Source: Theionarchaea archaeon (GTDB lineage: Archaea; Methanobacteriota_B; Thermococci; Methanofastidiosales; SZ-28-30). From it: a DNA stretch of 64,000 bases. The position numbers were made by a program, and so were the translations under genes. Under the pieces are notes generated by a model that ran no database searches, was not told the origin of the DNA, and was given only the letters and a program-made list of their open reading frames with translations. The stretch is from contig JACVGT010000008.1 of assembly GCA_018992685.1 (NCBI GenBank), forward strand, positions 67,257-131,256, given 5' to 3'. This document shows, piece after piece, positions 27,261 to 36,064 of this stretch (position 1 is the first letter of the stretch; each line of letters starts with the position of its first letter).

Positions 27261-27602
27261 TCATAGATAATGCCACTTGCGCCTCTTCTGCTGGGGGATA
27301 AAATACTCCAACTGACGCACTCTTCGAGAGTCACCTACATTGATGAGTCTTGAATTACGCTCAACGAATCCATTCTCATACAAGTCCAACAAATAACCGC
27401 TAACCGTACTCTCAGCTCTGCCGATCCGTTCAGCGATCTCCCCAACAGAGTATGGTTCATTTTCCTCTTCTAGCATCTTGAGAATCTGTCTCCGAACTCC
27501 AGAGGGAGTACCTACGCCTGCCTTTTTCATCTCCTCAATACGCTGAGAGAGCTTTTCAATCGATTCCCTTAGCTCTCTAATCTGCTCCTCTACGCTCGTC
27601 AT
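27261..27602 (-). CDS. Small winged-helix transcriptional regulator with coiled-coil N-terminus
   Basis: A 113-residue protein. Residues 3-30 form a coiled coil (EEQIRELRESIEKLSQRIEEM), probably for dimerisation, followed by a winged helix: RRQILKMLEEENEPYSVGEIAERI with recognition helix AESTVSGYLLDLYENGFV. The C-terminus is basic. ATG 27602 is preferred to TTG 27620. A 14-bp palindrome lies between the likely TATA (TTATATATAA, about 27668-27678) and the start, so it probably represses itself. The same palindrome precedes the operon at 28412. Confidence 0.8.
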   Translation of the reverse strand: MTSVEEQIRELRESIEKLSQRIEEMKKAGVGTPSGVRRQILKMLEEENEPYSVGEIAERIGRAESTVSGYLLDLYENGFVERNSRLINVGDSRRVRQLEYFIPQQKRRKWHYL

Positions 27603-27635
27603 AGACTCAACGCCTTTCAATTGTTTTCAATCTTC

Positions 27636-27649
27636 GAATACTAGTATTC
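27636..27649. promoter_or_regulatory. Palindromic operator 1 (regulator promoter)
   Basis: GAATACTAGTATTC is a perfect 14-bp palindrome about 20-30 bases past the minus-strand TATA region, where the transcript of the winged-helix gene should begin. It shares AATACTAGTATT with the site at 28334-28349. Binding there would block initiation. Confidence 0.6.
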
Positions 27650-27680
27650 TTAATAATATCACTCTAGGTTATATATAAGC

Positions 27681-28333
27681 TTTTCTATCCTAATAATCTT
27701 AGTATTATTAAGTGTGCATTCTTAAAGAGATCATGGGTAGTATAAAAGCTTTTCGGTCATACTGCTGCATTGTACACAAATCCTACAAATCCTTAATTTG
27801 AATCATACGAAGAATTTTGGCATTATGCTATAATTTCCACCATTTCAGAACACGGATGGTGAATTCCCAACCTCATATTATTTAGTTCCTGCACCGCACG
27901 TACGGTCACATCTTGAAGAAGAAATCTGATTTTTGCTTCCTTAATAACGCATTACTTATTATGGCTCTATATGCTCACAATTGTTATCTCGGTTAACATA
28001 AGAAATCTTCTTGAATGCTCAGCTTTTCCTGTGTTTGTACTTTGCTTTTCATTCTTCTGTATTCAGTCTACTCACTCACACACCATAATCTGTGAGACGT
28101 CTTCCGGTACGCATAGAGGCATCTTTCCTGTCTTCGGTATTAGTTCCGACACCTTTTTTTCTTCTTGTGCAGTTACATTCATTTCCTACATTATGTGCTG
28201 CGTTCACCAAAGCTCTCCTAATCTTTGTTCCATTCGGTTTTTGTCGTTATCTCAAATATAGGAATTCTATTCTATCTCACGCTGCTTCATTTTCCACGGG
28301 AATGAATCTCCTGTGTCGATGGTGCCATTCTTA
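27681..28333. other. Long A+T-rich intergenic region between regulator and divergent operon
   Basis: About 650 bases. It holds a degenerate third copy of the operator at 27695-27706 (AATCTTAGTATT, within the near-palindrome AATAATCTTAGTATTATT). Open frames at 27971-28334 lack promoter/RBS support and have biased composition (Ser/Phe/Cys-rich), so I do not call a gene. A non-coding RNA is possible but unsupported. Confidence 0.45.
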
Positions 28334-28349
28334 AAAATACTAGTATTTT
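28334..28349. promoter_or_regulatory. Palindromic operator 2 (sensor/metalloprotein operon promoter)
   Basis: AAAATACTAGTATTTT is a perfect 16-bp palindrome ending 13 bases before the TATA box TTTATAAG (28363-28370). It overlaps the region upstream of the BRE, a position compatible with activation or repression. The central 12 bases are identical to operator 1. Confidence 0.62.
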
Positions 28350-28411
28350 GCCTAACAATAGATTTATAAGGCAGTAAGAAGAAAAAAATGTTATAGGGAG
28401 GAGATGTCCTG

Positions 28412-29554
28412 ATGGATAATATGGAAATTGAGGTCTCAGATCGGATAAACACATTCCTTCTACTTTCCTTCAAGAAAAGAAAGCTAAGTCTCGAGATTCA
28501 TCTAGAAAAAACGAAAACAGGCATTTTTGAAGGAATCAAAGAGTGGAGAAAAACCTATAGGGAAGAACTTGAGATTCTGCAGAGACTGAATCCAGAAGAT
28601 AGAGAAGAAAAGATGATCATAGAAGAACTGTGCAGCCGGAAACTCTTTTTCCAATTCGAAGACGCGGAAAGAGAAGAGAATTCATACAATGATTTTTCAC
28701 ACATTCTCCTCGGAAGACACGATTTTGTTTACCTGCTGGAAAGTCCGAACCTTGTTGAAACGAGCTCGATTCTTCACAATATCAACAAGAAGCTGGAAGA
28801 ACAAGGTTTGATCGAGGAAAGCGAAAACATTTCAGGCATTCCTATGGACTTCACTTTCGACTGTGAAGGAAAATGCAGGTATTTCATTGGCGAGAATAAT
28901 GCCTGGTTCAGGGGAGAAGGACATTCCTTTCGGAGGATTAAGATGTATAAAAGCTTTATTTATGCCATATTCTGCATCGAATTCAAGAAGGGGGCGAAGG
29001 AAGAAGGTCAGTTTGTCAATCTGCCTGAATTCCTTTTGAAGTTGGAAATCCTTCGTGATGAACTAAGGAGACACGCTATCGGAATGTTCCTAGGATTTGG
29101 CCTTCACGATCTTATCCTAATATTGGGAAGTGAGAAAATCTCCGACATTGTTTCAATTGTGCTGAGATTCAGGGAAATCTATCTTCTTAACAGGGAATCA
29201 AGCACCATTAGAGACACATCCACAATTTTCTGTTTGCCTGAGGAAGAACCTAAGAATTCGGAGTCAAGTGAAGACATCGAATATTCTACTCTGGTCAGTA
29301 TTGTAACGGGTAGTGACAATCTCACATATCAGGAGATAAGAAGCAATGACGTGATTAGGAGTTGTGTCCAGAATGGAGAAATCAGATTTTTCGAGAGACA
29401 AGGATACTATGATCTCATAATGTCATTCAGACCAAAATCCCACTACTCAGCGAGGCATGTGACCGAAGAGTTATTCAAAATCGACAGTGTCCTCAAGACC
29501 TCTACGATAGTGAAGATGGAAAAGGAAGAGGGTAGAAAACACCCACAAGACTGA
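28412..29554 (+). CDS. Protein with repeated AsnC/RAM-like sensor segments, function unknown
   Basis: A 380-residue soluble protein, first gene of a two-gene operon. GGAGGAG lies eight bases before ATG 28412, and TATA TTTATAAG at 28363. Three segments share a pattern like the ligand-binding RAM/AsnC domain (G.HD-hydrophobic strand, helix, then ..TST hydrophobic strand): LLGRHDFVYLLE (about 99-110), GFGLHDLILILGS...TSTIFCL (228-275) and RQGYYDLIMSFR...KTSTIVKM (329-369). No HTH is visible, so it may be a sensor or partner for the downstream HExxH protein. Domain assignment is by eye and uncertain. No family recognised. Confidence 0.65.
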   Translation: MDNMEIEVSDRINTFLLLSFKKRKLSLEIHLEKTKTGIFEGIKEWRKTYREELEILQRLNPEDREEKMIIEELCSRKLFFQFEDAEREENSYNDFSHILLGRHDFVYLLESPNLVETSSILHNINKKLEEQGLIEESENISGIPMDFTFDCEGKCRYFIGENNAWFRGEGHSFRRIKMYKSFIYAIFCIEFKKGAKEEGQFVNLPEFLLKLEILRDELRRHAIGMFLGFGLHDLILILGSEKISDIVSIVLRFREIYLLNRESSTIRDTSTIFCLPEEEPKNSESSEDIEYSTLVSIVTGSDNLTYQEIRSNDVIRSCVQNGEIRFFERQGYYDLIMSFRPKSHYSARHVTEELFKIDSVLKTSTIVKMEKEEGRKHPQD

Positions 29555-29575
29555 AAGGAAAAGAGGCGACTTGCA

Positions 29576-31927
29576 ATGAGAGATAAGAACGAACTGGGAA
29601 GAAAAATCTTCGAGAAAAGAAGGCGCCTAGTAAAAGACCTGGCCAAGGCTCATCTGAGATCGATTCATGCCTTCAGAAGAAATTGGAATTCCAAGTACGA
29701 GAATTTTCTTCTTCCAAAGGCAGAAACCGTTTTTGATTATCTGACAAGAGAGACTGAAGGAACTAAGTCAATGCAATATTCTGGTGCTGACGAATGGTTC
29801 AAGATTCACGAGGATGAGGAAAGGTTGGAAAGGACAGTCCAGGCAATCCTCACCATTCTCAATTGGATATACTGGCAGAGACTTGAAGGCCATGAAGTAA
29901 CCGATGTTTCAGCAGCAAGAGAATGTTCTTTTGAAGACATTGGAGGGATTCAACAGCTTTTCATCGCTTCTGACGCTCTGATCGGAGATTACAAGTCGAG
30001 TTTTTCCTTTAAGATTCCCTATGACATCTTCAGTGTTTTCGGCCTCCATCATTCTATGCAGGCCACCTTTCCTTTTTTCGTTTCTGCCCCGCGATATGCA
30101 AAGTACGGGTTTTTTCCATGCTGGGTTCTCTTTTCGCATGAAGTAGCCCACATCGCAGTAGGATGGATACAAAAGAACTATGGCAGATGGTTGACGATTG
30201 AAAGAGATCTGGTGACGTTGTCTGAGAATAATACCATAAGGAATTCTGGAGAGCTCGAAGAATTTCTTGGCGAAGTCAGTAAGTTAAAAAAACAGAAAAG
30301 AAAAATACGAAAAGAGATCAACGAAACGGAAGAAGCAAAGGTAGACCAGATTACGGAGCTAGAAGAGAAACTTGAAGAAATGGAAAGCCTTGTGAGGGAA
30401 ATGAAGAAGAAATCAACATTTTTTGGCGAACAATATAAAGAATATCTCGATAGTAAGATAGAAGATAGAGGAAAGCTAATCTTTGAAGAAATCAAATCCT
30501 GGTCAGACAAGATCTTCAATGAGATGAGATCATTCTTGATATCTAACTCGATTGAACTCAAACGCTTTGAAGAATTGCTGGGCAGATTGAAAACAATAGA
30601 TGGATGCGGAGAAATTGAGGAGTTTGATCGCTGGTCAGACTTCGTTTCATCATGTGGAGAAATACTCCGTGAATTGGATGATATTGTTGAAGAAAATGAT
30701 CTCAAGGAACAGATTGAAGCCACTAGCCTGAACTCCAGAATAGACGATCTGGATGCTTATTTGCTGAACTATGTTGAAGTCTATAAACCTATAATGGAAT
30801 TTGCTAGAAACTTCATTGATTCAGATGATGCGTCTTTGAATAATAAAATCGAAGATTTTTTCGGGAAATGGAAAAATATCTGTCTAAGAGCCGATGAACT
30901 AACTGAATTGATGACAAGACTTACAAGTGGACATACAGGCCGGAGAATCTCATATGGACGCTTCCAGAATTTTTCCGAACAGCTAATTTGTGATATTATT
31001 GCAACTCTCCTTTCAGGTGAGTACTACATATACTCATTTTGTTTCTTTAATTTCTTTCCAACCCTCCTTACGTCCAAGAAAGGAATCGTTGGACAAATTG
31101 CCCGGACACCCATGGTCCTTAGACTTTTTGTTTGCCTAGAGACTCTTGGACACACAGTGCCCGAATTGAGGGAACCATTAGATTCACTCTCGGAAAAATA
31201 TCTGTATTCAAGGAGAAGAGATGAAACAGTTGCCAAAGAGGGCAATGAAAACTGTAACCCAACTGAATTTGGTGTAGTTGAAATTCTTGAACAATTGTCC
31301 ATAGAATGTAGGAAAAGAGACAGGAGAACTGAACCAGAAGTCCATCAGAATCAGAAGAACATGATCGAAGAGCTCTTGAAGGAAGTCTTAGATGAAGAAA
31401 AGCTGGTTGGAGAATTTTTCACTAGAAATAAGAGGAAAATGGACACAAAGAGTGAGATGGGTGACCTACTAGACCGTTTCAACTACATGGACAGTCTCTT
31501 GCAGGAGGATCTCAGAGTGCTTCTGAGACGAGGGTCGCCAGCGCTAGAGAAACTTGAAGGTCGGGGGATCGAAAAGAACTCCCTTCATGAATTGATAGAT
31601 CTAATTAGAGATAATCTAATTAATGCTGAAGGGTGTTTCTACAATCCAAAGAAGGATTTTGAAGAAATCAGGAAGATGGAAAGTCTTTCAGACAGACTCA
31701 GGAAAGGGATCATAATTCTAGATTCTGAACAGAAATCGAGGTACATTATCTCTGCATTTTGCTATCTTTATTTCAAGGAAAGATTGGTTGGAGGAACGCC
31801 GAAGCACGACTTCATCAAGGCCTTCAATTCCACCGTGCTCTCAATCGCGTGGTCAAAACAAGCATTGGAACGATTTTCGCACGAAAAGAGTTCAGCGCCT
31901 GGCAGCAATCCAGGGGAAGTTCATTGA
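29576..31927 (+). CDS. Large HExxH metallopeptidase-like protein split by a coiled coil
   Basis: A 783-residue protein, 21 bases after its operon partner, with GAGGCGA before ATG 29576. WVLFSHEVAHIAVG carries HEVAH (188-192), a zinc-peptidase motif. A long charged insertion with coiled coil (about 225-300) and further helices follows, and then SEQLICDIIATLLSGEYYIYSF (about 467-488), which resembles the segment giving the third metal ligand in gluzincins (Glu468 or Asp473). The C-terminal 250 residues are charged and helical. No signal peptide, so it is cytosolic. Possibly a regulated protease paired with the sensor protein upstream; activity unproven. Its end overlaps a convergent small gene by 36 bases. 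Confidence 0.7.
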   Translation: MRDKNELGRKIFEKRRRLVKDLAKAHLRSIHAFRRNWNSKYENFLLPKAETVFDYLTRETEGTKSMQYSGADEWFKIHEDEERLERTVQAILTILNWIYWQRLEGHEVTDVSAARECSFEDIGGIQQLFIASDALIGDYKSSFSFKIPYDIFSVFGLHHSMQATFPFFVSAPRYAKYGFFPCWVLFSHEVAHIAVGWIQKNYGRWLTIERDLVTLSENNTIRNSGELEEFLGEVSKLKKQKRKIRKEINETEEAKVDQITELEEKLEEMESLVREMKKKSTFFGEQYKEYLDSKIEDRGKLIFEEIKSWSDKIFNEMRSFLISNSIELKRFEELLGRLKTIDGCGEIEEFDRWSDFVSSCGEILRELDDIVEENDLKEQIEATSLNSRIDDLDAYLLNYVEVYKPIMEFARNFIDSDDASLNNKIEDFFGKWKNICLRADELTELMTRLTSGHTGRRISYGRFQNFSEQLICDIIATLLSGEYYIYSFCFFNFFPTLLTSKKGIVGQIARTPMVLRLFVCLETLGHTVPELREPLDSLSEKYLYSRRRDETVAKEGNENCNPTEFGVVEILEQLSIECRKRDRRTEPEVHQNQKNMIEELLKEVLDEEKLVGEFFTRNKRKMDTKSEMGDLLDRFNYMDSLLQEDLRVLLRRGSPALEKLEGRGIEKNSLHELIDLIRDNLINAEGCFYNPKKDFEEIRKMESLSDRLRKGIIILDSEQKSRYIISAFCYLYFKERLVGGTPKHDFIKAFNSTVLSIAWSKQALERFSHEKSSAPGSNPGEVH

Positions 31928-32155
31928 CATGTATTCCCATCCCTTCTTCTCCACCACAAGAACCTCACCACTCTTGTAGAATCGTATGTATCCTTTTCTT
32001 CTCAAATACTGGAGTGAGCCTCTGTACTCGGGGACTCTTGACACTGCAGTGAGAGGTGCGTATTTTTCATGATGTGCCTTGATCCATTTGGCAAGTCTAG
32101 GCAATACCATTTCCAAAGCGTAGGATTCACTTTTCTCCAGTTTTATTAACTTCAT
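31892..32155 (-). CDS. Small basic protein, possible winged-helix DNA-binding protein
   Basis: An 87-residue basic protein. The pattern helix (SYALEMVLPRLAKWIKAH), helix (SLQYLRRKGYIRFYKSG) and hydrophobic strand (EVLVVEKKGWEYM) fits a short winged helix. TATA CTTAAATAT about 27 bases before ATG 32155 suggests a leaderless gene. The promoter is rich in TTAAT repeats. It sits at the right edge of the A+T-rich island and converges on the HExxH gene. Confidence 0.6.
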   Translation of the reverse strand: MKLIKLEKSESYALEMVLPRLAKWIKAHHEKYAPLTAVSRVPEYRGSLQYLRRKGYIRFYKSGEVLVVEKKGWEYMSMNFPWIAARR

Positions 32156-32674
32156 CACAATAATTAAGATTATTAAGATATTTAAGCTTTTTCGTTTTAC
32201 TAGTTTGTAAATAAGATACGGACAACTGCAATCTCCTTTCCTGTGTTAAAATCATCAAAGGAAGCAGAATTTCTATCGCTCAGATGATACATTCTCCATG
32301 CTAGAGAAGGCTGTCTTCCCAACGGTACGTCTCACCTGCAAGGTTAAAGAATACGCACAAACTTGTAGATCATGATATCTGTATATCAGGTGGTGGAAAA
32401 GTGCATCTGAGGTGTTTTCCTAATAGATGCTTCTTAGCATACCAGATAGGTCCTTGGTAATAATAAATGAAACAAACTTGAAGAATGATATCCTTTTGCT
32501 TCATCTCTTTTTTCTCATACAGAGACAATCATCCCAGAATATCTCTCATCGATGGATTCTTACGACAGCATCCTAGGTTGGATTGCCCTTTTCTTAACGG
32601 AACGGGTTATCTCATTATGTGGATCACAGAGGCTCTTTAAGAAGGTTTTTAAATGTTCGTCCTTTACTACGCTC
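32156..32674. other. Intergenic region, right edge of island
   Basis: About 520 bases. Apart from the minus-strand promoter next to 32155 and GTTTTTAAATG (32644-32654), the promoter of the lipoprotein gene, I see no supportable gene, tRNA or strong repeat. Confidence 0.5.
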
Positions 32675-33037
32675 ATGAAAAGAGTAATCCTGCTTCTGTT
32701 AGTACTCTCGGTTGGATGTGTTGGGCAGAAAAAGAGCTACAACATGGACGAGAGTCGCGACATTGCGCGAGAATTCGTGCTCACCAGTCCCACCTACAAG
32801 TTCGACGGAAACGGACTCGAACTTGTCGATACGGTGACTCTGGAGTGTGACTCCTGCTGGCAGTTCACCTTCACGTTCACATCAAGTCATGGTGGATATG
32901 GCGATAGAACAGGGGAGATAATAACTCAGGTCATCACCCCGCACGTGGCCGCAGTGACAGTCGAGAATGGGAAGGTGACAAGAGCTGTGCTTGATGAGAG
33001 TTGGGACATGATCTCCCAGACACTGCTGGGAGAATGA
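32675..33037 (+). CDS. Predicted secreted lipoprotein
   Basis: A 120-residue protein. MKRVILLLLVLSVGCVG is a lipoprotein signal with lipobox LSVGC, so the mature protein is probably lipid-anchored outside the membrane. The rest (about 100 residues) has a beta-rich pattern with CDSCWQFTFTF and a tail resembling PepSY-like small domains (HVAAVTVENGKVTRAVLDE). TATA GTTTTTAAATG is 21-31 bases before ATG 32675, so the start upstream at 32552 is rejected. Confidence 0.75.
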   Translation: MKRVILLLLVLSVGCVGQKKSYNMDESRDIAREFVLTSPTYKFDGNGLELVDTVTLECDSCWQFTFTFTSSHGGYGDRTGEIITQVITPHVAAVTVENGKVTRAVLDESWDMISQTLLGE

Positions 33038-33093
33038 TGATGCCTCACTGACGAATCACCTAGATTTTTAAGGGGCTCTTTACATACTGTCCC

Positions 33094-33489
33094 ATGCAGT
33101 GGAAACGCATCGCAGCTATCGTTGCCCTCACGACAGACGAGTTGATGTTCACCTTCTTGTTTTTTGTAGTGCTGCCCTTATTCAACGTGAGACTGCCGCT
33201 TTCAGTCTATGGTGGTGTCATTGGTTTCCTGATTGGCAAGGATCTCATCGTCGTGAGACTCATTTGGAACGTTGTTGTAAAACCCCCTGAAACGGGGAGT
33301 GAAGCACTGCTGCGAAAAGTTGGGGTCGCTGTCACTGATATTGATGCCCATTCTTCAGGTACAGTTCAGATTGAGAATGAACTGTGGAACGCAGAGTCAG
33401 TTCATCCTGTCAGGAAAGGGGATAGGGTGAAAATCCTCTCTCTAGAGGGTCTCTCTCTCCAGGTAGAACCAGTGGCTGATCAAGAATAG
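33094..33489 (+). CDS. NfeD-like membrane protein
   Basis: A 131-residue protein with two membrane helices near the N-terminus and a C-terminal OB-fold of NfeD type (LLRKVGVAVTDIDAHSSGTVQIENELWNAES then GDRVKILSLEGLSLQVEP). NfeD proteins usually partner with stomatin-like proteins in membrane quality control, but no stomatin gene is adjacent. TATA ATTTTTAAGG about 22-30 bases before ATG 33094 implies a leaderless mRNA. Confidence 0.82.
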   Translation: MQWKRIAAIVALTTDELMFTFLFFVVLPLFNVRLPLSVYGGVIGFLIGKDLIVVRLIWNVVVKPPETGSEALLRKVGVAVTDIDAHSSGTVQIENELWNAESVHPVRKGDRVKILSLEGLSLQVEPVADQE

Positions 33490-33555
33490 CACCAAGGTTC
33501 ATCCACTGACACGTGACCTGGAAAAGGATTTTAAGAACAGGTTCCAGGGTAGAGC

Positions 33556-34305
33556 ATGGCCAGCTTCATGTTGGATTTGGATGGAGTTTTACGAAGAGGA
33601 ACCCATGTTATTGCAGGAGCTCCAGAACTCCTTGAGGTACTGAATGACTATGTGGTGGTCACCAACAATTCCACGAGGACGTCTCAAATGTACGCAGAAG
33701 AACTCCAGGCCTTGGGACTGCGCATACCTCCTGAGAAAATTCTCACATCTGCTAGAGCAACAGCATTATTCCTGAAGGAGAACAGAGACTACCAGACAGC
33801 GTGGGTGGTGGGAGAAAAGGGGTTACTGCATGAAATCCAGGGCATTGGGTACACTGTTACTCCCGGTTGCCAGTGTGTCGTTGTGGGCTGGGACAGAACT
33901 CTCACCTATCAGAAGCTGGAGACCGCCTGTCTGGCCATCAGAAGGGGTGCAGAATTCATTGGAACCAACCCAGACCTGACCTACCCATCAGAAAAGGGTA
34001 TCATCCCCGGTTGTGGGTCAATTCTGGCTTTCCTTCAGGCCTGCACTGATAGAACTCCTTTGGTGATTGGAAAACCTAACACTCTCATTATGGAATTGGC
34101 GCTGAAAATGTTGAAAGACAAGGATGCCTACGTCATTGGGGACAGGTTGGACACTGATGTACAGGCAGGTATCAATGCAAACCTGAAAACTATTCTGGTA
34201 TTAACAGGAGTGGAAACTGAAGAAAGTGTTAGTTCCTCCAAAATCAAGCCAGATCTCATATTTGAAACTCTTGATGATGTGAAAAGGTTCGTCTGTCAGT
34301 TCTGA
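33556..34305 (+). CDS. HAD-superfamily IIA phosphatase (NagD/phosphoglycolate phosphatase-like)
   Basis: A 249-residue HAD phosphatase. Motif I is LDLDGVL (nucleophile Asp7), motif II VVTNNST, motif III lysine in VIGKPN and motif IV GDRLDTD. The large cap between motifs II and III marks subclass IIA, which removes phosphate from sugar phosphates, phosphoglycolate or nucleotides. ATTTTAAG about 24-30 bases before ATG 33556 gives a leaderless start. Confidence 0.88.
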   Translation: MASFMLDLDGVLRRGTHVIAGAPELLEVLNDYVVVTNNSTRTSQMYAEELQALGLRIPPEKILTSARATALFLKENRDYQTAWVVGEKGLLHEIQGIGYTVTPGCQCVVVGWDRTLTYQKLETACLAIRRGAEFIGTNPDLTYPSEKGIIPGCGSILAFLQACTDRTPLVIGKPNTLIMELALKMLKDKDAYVIGDRLDTDVQAGINANLKTILVLTGVETEESVSSSKIKPDLIFETLDDVKRFVCQF

Positions 34306-34476
34306 AAAGTCTGCCAATCCTCGACCTGGTCTATCCTCACATTCTCTTCCTTCCTTTCTTCTCCTTTCTTCACAAAGCATTTCGTTGACAGTTCACATAC
34401 CAGGACGTTTCCAGAGCTTTTCTCAAGACACTCCTCAAACGAAACCTTGATGTGAGAATACGTGTGAATTGAAACG

Positions 34477-35298
34477 TCACTGCACCAGAACACCCATGCA
34501 TTCAGGGTGTTGCACAAGATAGCCGATAAAGAGTCCAAGAATGCCCAGCGATGCATATGGTCCTGCATGCGCTTCGTCGTGCCTAGCAGCCAGCAACAAT
34601 CCCGCAAGCCCGAAGGCTGAAGCGAACACCGCTCCCACTTCCAAGGAATGGGTGAAGGCTGATACAGCCAGCATACAGGGAAAAGCGATATCAGCACACC
34701 CAACGAGAGAGGGTCCATCTTTGGTGGTTGCTCTGAATATAAGGATGCTCTTCTCTTGAGACATGCCTTTTGCTATTTTCTCCATGTAATCACTCTGCCG
34801 TGATGATAGTATTGACGACAGCATGTCCAACAGAATGAGGAATGCAAAGAGTGCAACTACGTGGATAACTTCAAAGTACGACCCCAGGACAGCAGCAGAA
34901 CCTACAGCAAATATTCCGGTGCTCACGAGGTGAAACTGACTGACCCTATATTGGAGGATTACTGCCACACTGGAGAGTACTACAATTACGTACCAGGTCT
35001 GACCCAGGAGGAGCAGGATAAGTGCGACTCCTGCCCACAAGAGTCCATATTCCCCAAATGAATGGAACATGCGGCTCAGCCCAAACCGTATCAAGAGCAA
35101 TAACATGATGATTACCACCACAATGAGGCACCCGACAACGACAAGCATGTTTACCTGCCCAATTCCACCTAGTGCTTCGTCTACTGTGCCAAGAAGATCA
35201 AATCTCCTTCCCAGTATTATAGCAGTTACCTACACCAGCAAATAGAGTAAGACAAGAAATACCCTGAAGTCCATGTGCCACTTTTCTTTGGTCTTCAT
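34477..35298 (-). CDS. Presenilin-like intramembrane aspartyl protease with in-frame TAG at codon 23
   Basis: The frame from ATG 35298 encodes 273 codons, interrupted once by TAG (35230-35232). The part after TAG is conserved: about eight helices, catalytic aspartates in FLILLDMLSS and GCADIAFPCML (GxAD instead of GxGD), and AGPYASLG in place of the PAL motif, as in archaeal presenilin/SPP homologues (DUF1119, family A22). The 22 codons before TAG look like the start of helix 1 (FRVFLVLLYLLV) and resume as VTAIILG. GGAG precedes ATG 35298, four bases after the upstream stop. CAG to TAG is a single change. It could be a nonsense mutation, readthrough, or a gene restarting at ATG 35148. Confidence 0.72.
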
Positions 35299-35302
35299 AC
35301 TA

Positions 35303-36064
35303 TCACTCCTTCCCCTTCAAAGAAAGAGCCAGGTTCGCCCAGGCATCATCTCGTTTCTCCTTGTCATCAATGCGTGAAGCAATCAGGTTAGCCAGAAATG
35401 ACTGACTTGTGGATACCAACTTTGCATGAAACTCGGTGAGGCTCTTGCTCGTCTCAGCAAACATACCTAAGTATACACGGGCCACATAATTGGTCAAAAT
35501 ACTACCGATGGAACCCAGTACTCCAATGAGTGCTTTTTCTACCCATGTTGCCGATTCTGACCAGTACATCAGAAGGTACAGGGCTGCACCAATTATCCCC
35601 ACCCCAAGAAAAACACACAGTACTCCCACAGCGAATATCCAGTAATTCTGGCTCAGATTCAGATCATAATACCTTCTCAACTGAATTTGGTTAATTCTCA
35701 GCAATTTTTCAGCCCTGTTTTCTTCAGGTGTGGGAATCAAATCGAGAAGGTCAATCTCAAAAGCGAGGTCCTGTATCTCCTCCTGTATGGATTTCAGTTT
35801 TGTCCTTCCTACAGAGACCGCTGAGATAAGCGCTACCGTGCCAAAAGTGAGCAAGACCACGTAATCCGCTGGAGAAAAAGGTGGTCGTATGTCAAAGAAG
35901 ACATCAGTAATAAAACAGGCAAATCCCAACGATATGAAAATAAGGCCAACGACGAGAACCAGACAGTAAACGCGCTGGATAGTCCTTAATCGGTTCGACC
36001 GCTCTTTCTTTTCCTTGGTGAAGGTTTCTTCCAGATCTTCATTCTTACTTCTTCCAGTATCCAT
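35303..36064 (-). CDS. Membrane protein resembling the TRADD-N-associated transmembrane domain
   Basis: A 253-residue protein with four predicted membrane helices (residues about 32-55, 65-85, 140-165, 175-195) and charged termini. The segment RRYYDLNLSQNYWIFAVGVL through LTNYVARVYLGMFAETSKSLTEFHAKLV and RDDAWANLALSL resembles, by eye, the two-helix domain associated with TRADD-N modules in prokaryotic conflict proteins. GGGAGG six bases before ATG 36064 supports the start. It is followed four bases later by the presenilin-like gene, so the two are an operon and may be functionally linked. Confidence 0.65.
   Translation of the reverse strand: MDTGRSKNEDLEETFTKEKKERSNRLRTIQRVYCLVLVVGLIFISLGFACFITDVFFDIRPPFSPADYVVLLTFGTVALISAVSVGRTKLKSIQEEIQDLAFEIDLLDLIPTPEENRAEKLLRINQIQLRRYYDLNLSQNYWIFAVGVLCVFLGVGIIGAALYLLMYWSESATWVEKALIGVLGSIGSILTNYVARVYLGMFAETSKSLTEFHAKLVSTSQSFLANLIASRIDDKEKRDDAWANLALSLKGKE

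Noticed and set aside
27971..28334. Plus-strand frames in the island intergenic region
   Set aside because: No promoter or RBS, unusual Ser/Cys/Phe-rich composition, and overlap of two frames without a clear winner.
35230..35232. Genome-wide TAG reassignment to pyrrolysine
   Set aside because: Many clearly normal genes here (for example acdA, secG, gcvPA) end with TAG, so TAG is a normal stop. Only local recoding remains possible.
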